From: Streptomyces sp. UNOB3_S3
GTDB taxonomy: Bacteria > Actinomycetota > Actinomycetes > Streptomycetales > Streptomycetaceae
Length of the DNA: 42,020 nucleotides
Reading direction: 5' to 3'
Assembly (NCBI RefSeq): GCF_020740895.1
Contig: NZ_JAILXP010000011.1
Location: forward strand, 1 to 42,020
In this document: one piece after another, positions 11,560 through 20,086 of the stretch
Position numbering within the stretch: position 1 is the stretch's first letter
Layout: every line of letters begins with the position of its first letter
The notes under the pieces: model-generated
The model's database searches: none
What the model was told of the DNA's origin: nothing
Seen by the model: only the letters and a program-made list of their open reading frames with translations
Translations under genes and position numbers: made by a program

Positions 11560-12087
11560 AAAACCGCGATCCCATACATTTTACCGCCCGACACCCCACC
11601 GCCACAGCCTTGTGAAATCCGGCCCGGCGGGTCTGTCGGCCGGCCGTGTGAGCCGTCCAGGTGAGCTGTCGCCGGGGGCGGGGCTCTCGGCGTGCGTCGG
11701 CAGGCGGCGGGCCCTTGACTGGAGAGCGAACCACTGAGGGCGCCCCTGGAGGAGAAATGACTCGACGCTGGACACACCGCGCGACGGGCGTGACTGAAAG
11801 AGCGGATCGGAACGATCAACAGGGGTCCGGCCCGGCGGCGGTCGCGGTGCCGCCACGCCGGTGGTGACAGCGGTGGGCAGGTCAAGGGCGGTGAGGTCGA
11901 GGTGGGTAGGCGTCGGGGTTCCTCCGGAGCAGCGTTGACTGCCTTGGTGACAAGGTCGATTCTGCTGGGAGCAGGCACTGTTGCCCATCAGTGATCACCC
12001 TGGCCACGGACCCCTGATTCACCCCTGATTCACCCCTGAGACACCGCCCACCCAACCCGTGCCGCGTTCCGCGGACGGCCTGCGGGA
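11560..12087. other. Intergenic region upstream of the Pls-like synthetase
   Basis: 528 bp with no credible gene between the 2-MIB methyltransferase (ends 12088) and the synthetase start. It probably contains the synthetase promoter; a TAAAAT hexamer on the minus strand lies about 30-40 nt before the start codons, in a locally AT-richer patch (11565-11595). The distal end carries three 11-bp direct repeats (12010-12040). Confidence 0.4.
12010..12040 (+). repeat. Three tandem 11-bp direct repeats
   Basis: ACCCCTGATTC occurs twice in tandem, followed by a third partial unit ACCCCTGAG. The 11-bp period, one helical turn, is the spacing of heptamer direct repeats bound by SARP-type activators in Streptomyces, but no SARP gene is in the window and no matched -10 is obvious. 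It lies between the 2-MIB operon end and the Pls-like gene. It may be a regulatory site or a simple duplication. Confidence 0.55.
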
Positions 12088-12957
12088 TCAGGCGCGGTCG
12101 GCGGCGATGAGCAGGTACTGGAAGCTGCCGTTCTTGTACGCGGTCAGGAACGTGTCCTCGATGCCGGTGGCCAGGGAGGACTGGGCGCGCAGTTCCCAGT
12201 ACGGGATGGTCGCCGCGGTGAGGTCCACCACGCTGATCGGCACGAGCCGGTGGTTGGCCAGCTCCCTGAAATAGGCGGAGCGGGGGTGGATGTCGCAGAT
12301 GTAGTGGGCGTTGATCGTCGAGACTTCGCGGGAGGGCAGCCCGTAGGTGTCGTTGTAGCAGCCGGTGATGGTGACGTACCGGCCACCGCGTACGAGGAGG
12401 CGGGCGTATTCGGCGAACAGCGTCGACAGGTCGACGTACATCGTGGATTCGTTGTTCCAGATGGCGCGGAACGAGCTGGACTCGAAGCCGGTGTCGAGCA
12501 TGTTCCTGAGGTGGAAACGAACCTTGTCGTCCACGCCGTGCTTCCCGGCCTGTTCGGTGGCGAAGGCCACCTGGGTCTCGGAAATGGAGATCCCGTCGAC
12601 GTGGCAGCCGAACCGCTTGTTGGCGACCAGGCTGCCGCCGCCCCGTCCGCAGCCGGAGTCCAGGAGGCGTTCGTCAGGGTTGACGGCGCCGAGGTGGTCG
12701 GCCAGGAAGTCGGCCTGGTCGCACTCCAGGCGGTGCAGTTCGGCGATGATGTGCTCGTCGCGGGTGCCCTGGGGAGCCTGCAGGACGGACCAGTCGACGC
12801 TGCCGATGCCGTAGTGGTGGTGGTAGAAGCCGTCGACCGCGCCCAGGCGGAGGTTGACGGGGTTGCTCTCGTGGTTCCAGTAATCGGCCACCGACTCCTG
12901 GTAGGGGCTGATGGCCGGAGCTGCTGCCGCGCCGGCGCGGGGCGCTGTGGTGGTCAT
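12088..12957 (-). CDS. Geranyl diphosphate 2-C-methyltransferase
   Basis: 289 aa from ATG 12957 (MTTTAPRAG). A class I SAM-dependent methyltransferase with motif I LLDSGCGRGGGSLVA, then GISISETQVAFA, and the enzyme-specific blocks NNESTMYVDLSTLF, GGRYVTITGCYNDTYG, INAHYICDIHPRSAYF, PYWELRAQSSLATGIE and GSFQYLLIAADRA at the C-terminus. These match the SCO7701-type enzyme that methylates C2 of geranyl diphosphate to 2-methyl-GPP, the first step of 2-methylisoborneol synthesis. Length is normal for the family. It lies 14 bp downstream of the 2-MIB synthase on the same strand and is the last gene of the operon shell-cyclase-methyltransferase. Confidence 0.95.
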   Translation of the reverse strand: MTTTAPRAGAAAAPAISPYQESVADYWNHESNPVNLRLGAVDGFYHHHYGIGSVDWSVLQAPQGTRDEHIIAELHRLECDQADFLADHLGAVNPDERLLDSGCGRGGGSLVANKRFGCHVDGISISETQVAFATEQAGKHGVDDKVRFHLRNMLDTGFESSSFRAIWNNESTMYVDLSTLFAEYARLLVRGGRYVTITGCYNDTYGLPSREVSTINAHYICDIHPRSAYFRELANHRLVPISVVDLTAATIPYWELRAQSSLATGIEDTFLTAYKNGSFQYLLIAADRA

Positions 12958-12971
12958 GCGGGTGTCTTCTC

Positions 12972-14195
12972 TCACCAGTAGTTGGGTAGGGAGTAGCGGT
13001 GGGTGTTGGTGTGGTGCCATTCGTGGTTGCCGGCGACCCAGGCGGTGAGTCCGGCGGTGTAGCGGGCCAGGACCGGGTTCTCGGTGGCCAGGACGGAGGA
13101 TTCGTCCTCGAAGGCGTGCATGATCTCGTTGTGGATGCCGACGGCCTTGAGGTAGGCGTCCTTGAGGCCGCGGCGCTCCTCGGCGGCGATCACTACCGGG
13201 AGGTTCAGGTGGTGCTCGTCGGCGGCCATCTCCTTGGTGAAGGAGTACAGGTCGTTGACGAGTGTGGTGGCGTTGCAGGCCAGCGCGGTGACGCGCTGGA
13301 CCTCGGGACGGGAGTAGAGCGGATCGGGAAGCTCGTAGCCGTCCACGGTGTCCACGATGGACAGGCAGGGGCGGAAGTTGTTGAACTGCCGCATCACGAG
13401 GTATTGCCACACCGGTGGGGTGGTGCGGGTCTGTGCCCAGGCGCCCTCGGCGAGATATCCCAGGTGGAGGCGCGCCATGTCGTGGAGGAACCGGGTGACC
13501 TGGCCGGGAGTGGCGATGTCCCGGAAGGCGCGGATCGCACCGGCGTAGGAGCGCAGCGAGGCGTCCGCGCCCAGGCCATCGTGCCACTGCCGCTGGTAGT
13601 CGTCCGCGGTGTGCAAGGGATCCAGGGAGCTGTGCGCGATGATGAGCCGGCCGCCCAGGCCGATGGGGGATCCGCCGTACTCCTCGCAGTAGCAGTTGTC
13701 GACGACGTTCTCCGCGACCAGGAGTTTGCCCGCGACGACGAGGCGTTCCAGGTCGGCCCCCGCGGGGTGTTGCAGGACGACCGCACGGCCGAACTGGAAT
13801 CCGGTGAAGTCTCCGGCCCATTGAGGGGGGAACAGTTCGAGTTCACGGGCCCAGGCTTCGAGTCGCCGGTCCACCTCGGCGACCTTGGCAGGGTCGGCCG
13901 GTACGGCGGGCGGGCAGTGGAGGCCCGGGATCGGGTCGCCTGCGCGGGGCCGGTCCGTGAGGGCGGGAGCAGAAGCAGGAGCGGCCCGGCTGTGGTCAGC
14001 GGGTGGCGGAAGGAGGTCCCTGGCCGCTGCTGTGCCCAGGCCGGTCGGGCCGCCGGCGAGCCACGCCGCTGCCAGGCTCGCCGAGGAGGACGGATTCGTT
14101 CGCCCGGGCGGTGCCGGGGTGGAGGGCAAGGCGCTCACCAGACCCGCCGCCTCATGGATGGTGGGAGCGGCGGGCATCCGGGGTGACGACGACAC
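12972..14195 (-). CDS. 2-methylisoborneol synthase (class I terpene cyclase, encapsulin cargo)
   Basis: 407 aa from GTG 14195, preceded by GGAGGG. Residues 1-110 are a disordered Pro/Ala-rich tail containing GGPTGLGTAAARDL, which resembles the conserved cargo-loading motif reported for Family 2B encapsulin-associated cyclases. The cyclase domain follows: WAGDFTGFQFGR, the metal motif region, FNNFRPC, the NSE triad in NDLYSFTKE, LNLPVV, and C-terminal HTNTHRYSLPNYW. It converts 2-methyl-GPP to the earthy odorant 2-methylisoborneol. Oddity: the Asp-rich motif reads VDNCYCEE (codons near 13679-13702), whereas the S. coelicolor enzyme, as I recall it, has DDCYCED; the second Asp is Asn and the last is Glu. 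The first Asp and the NSE triad are intact, so activity is likely but not assured. Confidence 0.94.
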   Translation of the reverse strand: MSSSPRMPAAPTIHEAAGLVSALPSTPAPPGRTNPSSSASLAAAWLAGGPTGLGTAAARDLLPPPADHSRAAPASAPALTDRPRAGDPIPGLHCPPAVPADPAKVAEVDRRLEAWARELELFPPQWAGDFTGFQFGRAVVLQHPAGADLERLVVAGKLLVAENVVDNCYCEEYGGSPIGLGGRLIIAHSSLDPLHTADDYQRQWHDGLGADASLRSYAGAIRAFRDIATPGQVTRFLHDMARLHLGYLAEGAWAQTRTTPPVWQYLVMRQFNNFRPCLSIVDTVDGYELPDPLYSRPEVQRVTALACNATTLVNDLYSFTKEMAADEHHLNLPVVIAAEERRGLKDAYLKAVGIHNEIMHAFEDESSVLATENPVLARYTAGLTAWVAGNHEWHHTNTHRYSLPNYW

Positions 14196-14230
14196 CGTCT
14201 CAGCCCTCCTCCGCTCGTCTGTCCGGGTAC

Positions 14231-15652
14231 TCAGTCACGCGGTCGTACCTCGACGTTTTCGAGAATGCCGATCGCGTCCGGCACCAGGACGGCGGCGGAG
14301 TAGTAGGCGCTGACGAGGTAGGAGATGATCGCCTTCTCGTCGATTCCCATGAACCGGGCGTTGAGTCCGGGCTCGACCTCGTCGGGCAGGCCGGTCTGGT
14401 AGAGGCCGATGACGCCTTCGTTGTCCTCGCCGGTGCGCATGGCGATGATGGACGAGGTCTGGTGTTCCGAGACCGGGATCTTGCCGCACGGCAGGATCGG
14501 CACGCCTCGCCACGCGGGGATGTGGTGGCCGTCGACATCGACGCTGCTGATGGCCAGGCCCCGCTTGTTGCATTCCTTGCCGAAGGCGGCGATGGCACGT
14601 GGGTGGGCGAAGATGTACCGGGTCCCACGGCGCATGCTCAGCAGGTCGTCGAAGTCGTCCGGGGTGGGCGGGCCGGAGTGGGTCGGGATGCGCTGGTCGA
14701 AGTCGGTGTTGCTGAGCAGCCCGAAGTCGGGGTTGTTGACCAGCTCGTTCTCCTGACGCTCGCGCAGCGCCTCGATGGTGAGCCGCAGCTGCTGCTGTGT
14801 CTGGTTCATCGGCTGGTTGTAGAGGTCGGCCACCCGGCTGTGCACCTTCAGGACCGTCTGCGCCACGCTCAGCTCGTACTCGCGCGGGTTGAGTTCGTAG
14901 TCCGCGAACGTGGTCGGCAGCGTGGGCTCGCCCGTGTGGCTGGACAGGAACTCGATCGCGGCCTCACCGGCCTTGTTCGTCGGTTTCCGCGCGTCGGTCA
15001 TGCGCCGGTGGACGTGCGACCGCAGTGCTTCGTGCTGGCCTGCGACCGTCTTGTACGCGCTGTGCGGCAGCGTCAGGACCGTCGTCGCGGTGGTCGCGCG
15101 GGCCGTGAAGTCCCATTTGCCGTCCGCCTCGGCCAGAACGTTGCCGCCGAAGCTGTCACCGTCCGACAGTCGGCCCACGACGTCCTCGCCCTCGTACTTC
15201 GCGGGCCTGACCTTGTCCACTCTGCCGTGCACGACCAGGAAGACGTGATCAGCCTTCCGGCCCTCCTGCACAATGACCTGACCGGGGTCGAACTCCTTCT
15301 GTTCGAACTTGTCGGCCAGCGCGCCCAGCGCCGTGCGGTCATCGAACCCCTGCAGCAGCGGCAGCTCGGCCAGCTCCTCCGGGATCACACGAACCTTGGC
15401 CCCGTTCTTCTCGAACGTGACCTTCCCGTCCCCGACGGTGAACGACAGACGCCGGTTCACCCGGTAGGTGGCGCCGGGAACATCCACCCACGGCAGCTTC
15501 CGCAGCAGCCACCGTGAGCTGATCCCCTGCATCTGGGGCTCGGACTTGGTGGTGGTCGCGAGGTTCCGCGCCGCCGCTGTGCTGAGGCTGAGCTGCTCCT
15601 CTGTTCGTTCCTGTGTCTTCGCGGCCGTACTTGGGCGCGTCTCGACAGTCAT
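14231..15652 (-). CDS. Family 2B encapsulin shell protein with cyclic-nucleotide-binding domain
   Basis: 473 aa from ATG 15652 with GGAGAGG upstream. The N-terminal arm and shell portion ([40 protein letters not shown]) is followed by an inserted cNMP-binding/Crp-like domain at about 95-215 ([51 protein letters not shown]). The remainder is the HK97-type shell ([81 protein letters not shown]). It is homologous to SCO7699 and to EshA-type proteins. Such proteins assemble into nanocompartments that enclose the 2-MIB synthase encoded 35 bp downstream. The cNMP domain may gate or regulate the shell. First gene of the 2-MIB operon. Confidence 0.92.
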   Translation of the reverse strand: MTVETRPSTAAKTQERTEEQLSLSTAAARNLATTTKSEPQMQGISSRWLLRKLPWVDVPGATYRVNRRLSFTVGDGKVTFEKNGAKVRVIPEELAELPLLQGFDDRTALGALADKFEQKEFDPGQVIVQEGRKADHVFLVVHGRVDKVRPAKYEGEDVVGRLSDGDSFGGNVLAEADGKWDFTARATTATTVLTLPHSAYKTVAGQHEALRSHVHRRMTDARKPTNKAGEAAIEFLSSHTGEPTLPTTFADYELNPREYELSVAQTVLKVHSRVADLYNQPMNQTQQQLRLTIEALRERQENELVNNPDFGLLSNTDFDQRIPTHSGPPTPDDFDDLLSMRRGTRYIFAHPRAIAAFGKECNKRGLAISSVDVDGHHIPAWRGVPILPCGKIPVSEHQTSSIIAMRTGEDNEGVIGLYQTGLPDEVEPGLNARFMGIDEKAIISYLVSAYYSAAVLVPDAIGILENVEVRPRD

Positions 15653-16445
15653 GGACTACCTCTCCCCATTCATGATTCATGAGATGATCCGCCTGGCTCC
15701 AGCAGGGCAGACGTCACCAAGAGTCAGAAATGCCGGTTTTGTAGCTATTAGTAACGCATTGGGGCAAGTGTGGGCGGCAGGCGCGCTGCCGTATCCGGCC
15801 CGGCGTGGCCCTCGCGCGAGCCGGACAGCAGGACGGCCGCGCGAGGGCGCGACGAACCGCTTTTTGGACCGTATGCTTTACGGCCGCTTGACGGCTCTGC
15901 CGTCTGCGGGGGAAGGGAACGGTTCGGACCGGCGGCCGTGCATCTGTAGCGAGCTGTACCGATCCGTGCCGAGCCCATTCCTCGTTCCGGCGAGGCCGGT
16001 GCCGCCACCGCGACGATCGCGGCAGCCGCGGGCGTTCCGGCGACCTGTGAGACGTTCGCTGCTCTGCCGCCCGAGGTGATCCTCGCCGCGCAGGACGCAC
16101 CGCTGCGCCAACAGGATGGGTTTGCCTACGCTTTGAAAACCGTTGACCCCTATCGCCACCGGCCACGGGGGAGTACGACGATGACTTGCTCGCCTGTGGA
16201 CGTGGGGCGGCGCCACCGGTGGACCCGGAGGTGCCGGAGCCGTGCCGTCTCCACCCGGCCGGACGGGAGACGCCTTCGCGCCAATCAGCCCAACCGGGTT
16301 CGTACGTCTGCCACTCGCCGCGCCGTGGCGGTAACCTGCGCTCGCCTCGCGACCCGGCATCGGGACGCGCCGGGTCGGCACGACTCCTGCTTCACGCACT
16401 TCAGGTCCATGTACTTCCGTCCGTCGACGAAGACAAAGGGGACAC
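15653..16445. other. Divergent intergenic region between encapsulin operon and lectin gene
   Basis: 793 bp without a convincing coding frame on either strand; open frames here are Arg/Pro-rich opposite-strand noise. An AT-richer patch at 15715-15775 probably contains the minus-strand promoter of the 2-MIB operon; TTGCCC is followed by a TACAAA-like element about 18 bp on, but the match is weak. The promoter of the lectin gene should lie near the right end; AAAGGGG at 16435-16441 serves as its ribosome binding site. Confidence 0.35.
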
Positions 16446-17003
16446 ATGAAGTCGCACTTCCGTTTGCCCGGAATCCTGGCGGCCGCCGCGGCACTGCTCC
16501 TCACCTCGGGTGTGACCACGGCCTCCGCGACCACACAGCAGGACACCGGGAAGTCAGAGAGACGCGCGCAGAACGGGGCCGACAGCTACGGCTGGGTCCG
16601 CAACGCCAACAGCGGCCAGTGTCTGGCCGTCCCGGGTGCCAGCACGGAGAACGGCAAAGGGCTCATCCAGTGGGGTTGCGGCAGCTGGCGTGACCACTAC
16701 TGGGAGTTCGAATACGCCTTCTCCAGCGGCGCCATCAGCTATTACCGCGTGCACAACCTGAACAGCGGCCAGTGCCTGGCGGTCCCGGGCGCCAGCACCA
16801 CCGCCGGCACCCAGGTCATTCAGTGGCCCTGCGGCACGTGGCCCGATCACTACTGGGGCATCGAGTACACGAGCAACGGCAAGCGGCTCGTGAACTGGAA
16901 CAGCAGGCAGTGCCTGGCCATCCCCGGCGCGAGCACCGCCCAGGGCGAGAAGGTCATCCAGTGGCCCTGCGGCACATGGCCCGACCACTACTGGAACTTC
17001 TGA
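16446..17003 (+). CDS. Secreted ricin-type beta-trefoil lectin
   Basis: 185 aa. The Sec signal peptide MKSHFRLPGILAAAAALLLT ends with the cleavage-like site ASA-TT near residue 28-30. The mature protein consists of three tandem beta-trefoil repeats of about 45 residues, each with SGQCLAVPGAST or SRQCLAIPGAST and a closing IQWPCGTWPDHYW-like segment (the first repeat reads IQWGCGSWRDHYWEF). The QxW signature of ricin-B folds is present as QWP/QWG, and each repeat carries a Cys pair. No catalytic domain is attached, so it is a stand-alone carbohydrate-binding protein, perhaps binding cell-wall or plant polysaccharide. ATG 16446 is preceded by AAAGGGG. It is a single-gene unit ending in a strong terminator. 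Confidence 0.88.
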   Translation: MKSHFRLPGILAAAAALLLTSGVTTASATTQQDTGKSERRAQNGADSYGWVRNANSGQCLAVPGASTENGKGLIQWGCGSWRDHYWEFEYAFSSGAISYYRVHNLNSGQCLAVPGASTTAGTQVIQWPCGTWPDHYWGIEYTSNGKRLVNWNSRQCLAIPGASTAQGEKVIQWPCGTWPDHYWNF

Positions 17004-17024
17004 GACACGGTCCGAAAGCGCACA

Positions 17025-17064
17025 CGGGCATGCTCTGCGGTGTGGTCACCGCAGGGCATGCCCG
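17025..17064 (+). terminator. Strong hairpin terminator after lectin gene
   Basis: An 18-bp stem (one G-T wobble) closed by the tetraloop TGGT lies 22 nt after the lectin stop. No U-tract follows, as is usual for Streptomyces terminators. It may work in both directions, since the next gene is convergent (ends at 17127). Confidence 0.85.
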
Positions 17065-17126
17065 GCCGTCCACGGCCACTGCGACCGACGGGTTGGGCAA
17101 GCAGAATTGACGACGTCGGACAACCC

Positions 17127-17609
17127 TCAGTAGTCGAACGTCTCGAAGGTGACGACTGCGGTGTCCTCGCCTTCCCAGCGGACGTCCACCCTCACCTCGT
17201 CGGCCTCAAGTCCGCCCGGCGGCCTGAGGATGCCGAGGGCGAGCCCTTCCTTCCGTTCCGCCACGCTGTCGGATCCCACCCCGTCCGGCCGGTTCCGCTC
17301 CCCGGGGAGCGAAGCGAGCCAGGGGTGGGCATCGGCGCGCCGCATGCGGAAGGTGCCCGACTGGGTGTGGCCCGCGAGGCCGCCGACGAACTCGGTGCAC
17401 CGTTGGTCGCTCGCATGGTCGGGAAGCACCCAGCCCATGGCGTACATGGCCTCCGAGCAGGCTATCGGGCGTTCCTGGAAGCCCTTGCCCACGGCGTCCC
17501 CGGCCCCGGTGAAGGCGTACGCCAGGCCCCCCAGGGCCGCGGTCGCGGCCAAGGCGATGAGCCACCGCGCCTTACGGCGCTTCGGGCGAGGGGCGGGCGC
17601 TGGGGTCAT
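17127..17609 (-). CDS. Membrane-anchored protein of unknown function
   Basis: 160 aa from ATG 17609 (MTPAPAPRPKRRKARWLIAL); an alternative in-frame ATG at 17648 adds 13 residues, and neither has a good ribosome binding site. A basic stretch PKRRKAR precedes one transmembrane helix (residues about 16-34), typical of an inside-N anchor; the remaining 125 residues would be outside. The external part has Cys in RPIACSEAMYAMGW and DQRCTEFVGGLAGH, which could form a disulfide, and ends ADEVRVDVRWEGEDTAVVTF. No family recognised. It is convergent with the lectin gene and divergent from the DJ-1-like gene. Confidence 0.7.
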   Translation of the reverse strand: MTPAPAPRPKRRKARWLIALAATAALGGLAYAFTGAGDAVGKGFQERPIACSEAMYAMGWVLPDHASDQRCTEFVGGLAGHTQSGTFRMRRADAHPWLASLPGERNRPDGVGSDSVAERKEGLALGILRPPGGLEADEVRVDVRWEGEDTAVVTFETFDY

Positions 17610-17848
17610 CGCGGCTATAGACACCGAGAAAGTATGACCTAATGCCATGTGTCCTGGTGGCAGGTCGGCCTCGGGGGGGCAGGGCGATGGTCTTACGGGC
17701 ACGGCAGGGCAGAACACTTCTGGGTCTCGGGACTTGGCCTCGACGGGAGCGTGCGGCGGCGCCGGGCATGCCACCAACTGCTGATTGGCACTCGACCCGG
17801 AACGGGGCGTCGGTGAGACTGGGGCATCTCGTACTTGAAGGAGTTGTG

Positions 17849-18457
17849 ATGCAGGTAGCCGTGGTCACCTTCGACGGGTTCAACGAACTCGACAGCTTCA
17901 TCGCTTCCGCGTTGATCAACCGATGCCGTAAGGACGGCTTGGAAGCTTTCATTACGACGCCGACGCCGGTGGTCACGTCGATGAGCGGCGTGGAGGTGAC
18001 CGGGCAACGCCCGATGGAGTTCGTGACCGAGGCCGACGTCGTGCTGATCGGCAGCGGAGTGAAGACACGCGACGTCGTCGCCGACGACCTGCTGATCTCC
18101 AGGTTGCCGCTCGACCCTTCGCGACAGCTGATCGGTGCGCAGTGCTCCGGCGCGCTGGTGCTCGCCCGGCTCGGGTTGCTGAGGGACATGCCCGCGTGCA
18201 CGGACAACACGAGCCGGCCCTTTGTCGAGGCCTGCGACGTCACCGTGCTGGACGCGCCGTTCCACGCCGAGGGGAACATCGCTACGGCGGGCGGCTGCCT
18301 GGCGTCCCAGTATCTCGCCACGTGGGTGATCACACGAACGCTCGGGGCGGACGCCGCGCGCGCCGTCATCGACTACGTGGCTCCGGTCGGTGAGAACCAG
18401 GAGACGGTCGAGCGCGCCATGCGGGCCGTCCACGCGGGCGAGGCCGCACTGCGCTGA
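17849..18457 (+). CDS. DJ-1/PfpI-family protein
   Basis: 202 aa from ATG 17849, chosen because AAGGAG lies 8 nt upstream; the longer in-frame reading from 17642 is Arg-rich and lacks a ribosome binding site. It has the DJ-1/PfpI fold: MQVAVVTFDGFNELDSFIA at the N-terminus, EADVVLIGSGVKTRD, the nucleophile elbow IGAQCSGALVLARLGLL with the conserved Cys, and TAGGCLASQYLATWVITRTL. No AraC domain is attached, unlike the protein at 6261-7250. Members act as glyoxalases, chaperone-like deglycases or amidotransferase-like enzymes; the specific role is unknown. A hairpin element (copy 2) follows directly after the stop. Confidence 0.85.
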   Translation: MQVAVVTFDGFNELDSFIASALINRCRKDGLEAFITTPTPVVTSMSGVEVTGQRPMEFVTEADVVLIGSGVKTRDVVADDLLISRLPLDPSRQLIGAQCSGALVLARLGLLRDMPACTDNTSRPFVEACDVTVLDAPFHAEGNIATAGGCLASQYLATWVITRTLGADAARAVIDYVAPVGENQETVERAMRAVHAGEAALR

Positions 18458-18478
18458 CGCCCTCTGCGCAGTGTTCGG

Positions 18479-18547
18479 CGATCGTGGTACCAGCCACTGC
18501 CGAGGCCGGTACCACATCGGGCGGCGGGAGCGCAGCCCACGTGCCAC
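18479..18547 (+). repeat. 69-bp hairpin element, copy 2
   Basis: Matches 780-848 at 59 of 69 positions without gaps. The hairpin arms are 18484-18495 and 18504-18515, with 11 of 12 pairs and a KpnI-like GGTACC in both arms. It begins 21 bp after the DJ-1-like gene stop, so here it could act as a terminator. Confidence 0.7.
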
Positions 18548-18673
18548 CGTTGCTGTGGACTCCCGTTGCAGTCCCACATTCGCCACGGAGGCGCCGTTGT
18601 CCGTCTGTTCGGCGCCTCGGCGGCGACATGATGGATACAGACCGGACACTGATGTTCGGCTGGTTCGCCGCAC

Positions 18674-18688
18674 CTAGTGCTGTGACCG
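18674..18688 (+). repeat. IS630-type left terminal inverted repeat
   Basis: CTAGTGCTGTGACCG, identical to the inverted copy at the other tip (20087-20101). Confidence 0.85.
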
Positions 18689-18758
18689 GGATGGTCCACC
18701 GTGATCGGAAGGCGGCTCGCGGGACGAGCGCCCGCGCAACGGCTGGTATTACTGGGGC

Positions 18759-19136
18759 ATGCAGGAAGAGACGGCACGCTCCGCGATCGACACGTTCATC
18801 TCCGCGTTTAACGCCTCGGACGACAGCTATGTGACTGCCCTGCTTTCCCAGGCCCTGACCTCAGACGTGGTCTTCTGGGGGCCGTTGGGTCGCAGCGAAG
18901 GAATCGCGGCGGTCGAGCGGTTCGTGCTGGAGATCCGGCGCCACCCGGCGGGGACCGGCACGATGGTGCGCTGCTCAGCGGTGGACATGCCTGACGAGTG
19001 GGCCCGGTACCAGTGGGTCTTCACCACGCCGAATGGAGGCCCCCGCCTGGCGGGAACGGACGTCGTCCATCTGCGGCGGAGCCTCATCGACCAGGTCATC
19101 GTCTTTGCGGGGGAGATCGAGCCGTCCGCCTCCTGA
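18759..19136 (+). CDS. SnoaL-like (NTF2-fold) protein, passenger of the insertion element
   Basis: 125 aa. Single NTF2-like domain: EETARSAIDTFISAFNASDD at the N-terminus, the typical alpha-helical lid, then VVFWGPLGRSEGIAAVERFV, WARYQWVFTTPNGG and GTDVVHLRRSLIDQVIVFAG. The fold is used by SnoaL polyketide cyclases, ketosteroid isomerases and many proteins of unknown function; DVVHLRRSLIDQVIVF is the usual final strand pair. No ribosome binding site precedes ATG 18759, but TATTAC 6 nt before it could be a -10 box giving a leaderless transcript. It lies inside the terminal repeats of the IS630-type element, convergent with the transposase remnant, so it may move with the element. Function unknown. 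Confidence 0.75.
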   Translation: MQEETARSAIDTFISAFNASDDSYVTALLSQALTSDVVFWGPLGRSEGIAAVERFVLEIRRHPAGTGTMVRCSAVDMPDEWARYQWVFTTPNGGPRLAGTDVVHLRRSLIDQVIVFAGEIEPSAS

Positions 19137-19208
19137 GTCGTCCTTCTGTCGCTGTCCTTCTCGTGAACTTGTCCCTTTCGGCACTCCGGGGCTGCGGTTC
19201 GCGGTCGG

Positions 19209-20071
19209 TCAGGCCGCGGCGTTGAGGGGGCGTCCGCCCCAGCGGATGCCCTTCTCGCTGCGGATGCGGGCGCGTTCCTTGCGTTGGGCGGCAAGTACGT
19301 CGGGGTGGCGGGCGTTGGCGTTGCGCCAGTGCAGGTAGCGGTGCAGTGCCTGGGTTTGCGTGGGGTGGCTGCGGTGGTGGGAGTTGGCCAGGGTGAACTG
19401 CCGCAGTGGGCCGAAGTGGGCCTCGATCGGGTTGGCCCAGGATGCGTAGGTTGGGGTGAAGCACAGCTCGACCTTGTTCTTCTTCGCCCAGCGGCGGATG
19501 GCGGCGCTGGTGTGGGCGGAGAGGTTGTCCAGGATGATGTGGATCGAGGCGCCGTCGGGTCGGGCGGCGCGGATCGACTTCAGGGCGGCCAGGGTGTTGG
19601 CAGTGCCCCTGCGGCGGCGGTGACGCCCCACAGGCGGTCGTCGCCCACGGAGTAGCAGCCGTGGAAGTAGGTGACGCCGTGGGGGCGGCGGTAGGTCGCC
19701 GGCAGCCGGTTTGGCTTGATGCCGCGGCGCCGGAGCAGGCGCCGTAAGGCTTCACGGCCGATGCGGATGACACGTCCGTGCACTTCCCGCAGGTAGGCGG
19801 CGAGTTTGCGGATCGACCAGCGGGTGAAGGGCTGGCCGAGCCTGGTGGGGCGGGTGGTGGCCGTCCGGATGACGAAGTCCTCGTCGTCAGGGGTGAGCAG
19901 GCGGGGACGGCCTCCCGCCCGCTGAGGGTCCAGGCAGGCCAGGCCGATCTCGTTGAAGCGGTGGATCACGTCGCGCACGGTGTCCTCATCGGCCTGGACC
20001 GGCTGGGCGATCACCGGCACCTCCAGCGGTCGAATGGACGTCACCGCACATCCAACCGTCACGACCACCAA
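19209..20071 (-). pseudogene. IS630-family transposase, disrupted by deletion and frameshift
   Basis: The 5' frame (20071-19580) encodes the winged-helix part: ADEDTVRDVIHRFNEIGLAC, GGRPRLLTPDDEDFVI, FTRWSIRKLAAYLREVHG, IGREALRRLLRRRGI. It then jumps to KPNRLPATYRRPHGVTYFHG, CYSVGDDRLWGV. The second frame (19631-19209) continues TANTLAALKSIRAARPDG, IHIILDNLSAHTSAAIRRWA, CFTPTYASWANPIEAHFGPL, with the second Asp and final Glu of the DDE triad. Relatives carry about 50-60 residues between RRRGI and RLPATY that include the first catalytic Asp (FDEFGP); these are deleted here. A frameshift near 19625 separates the halves and the N-terminus is also short. It is inactive. Confidence 0.85.
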
Positions 20072-20086
20072 CCCGGCGAACCTACG

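Noticed and set aside
17693..18673. Long minus-strand frame over the DJ-1-like gene and hairpin element
   Set aside because: Shadow; its resemblance to a minus-strand frame at 732-1217 comes from the 69-bp repeat and not from a shared protein.
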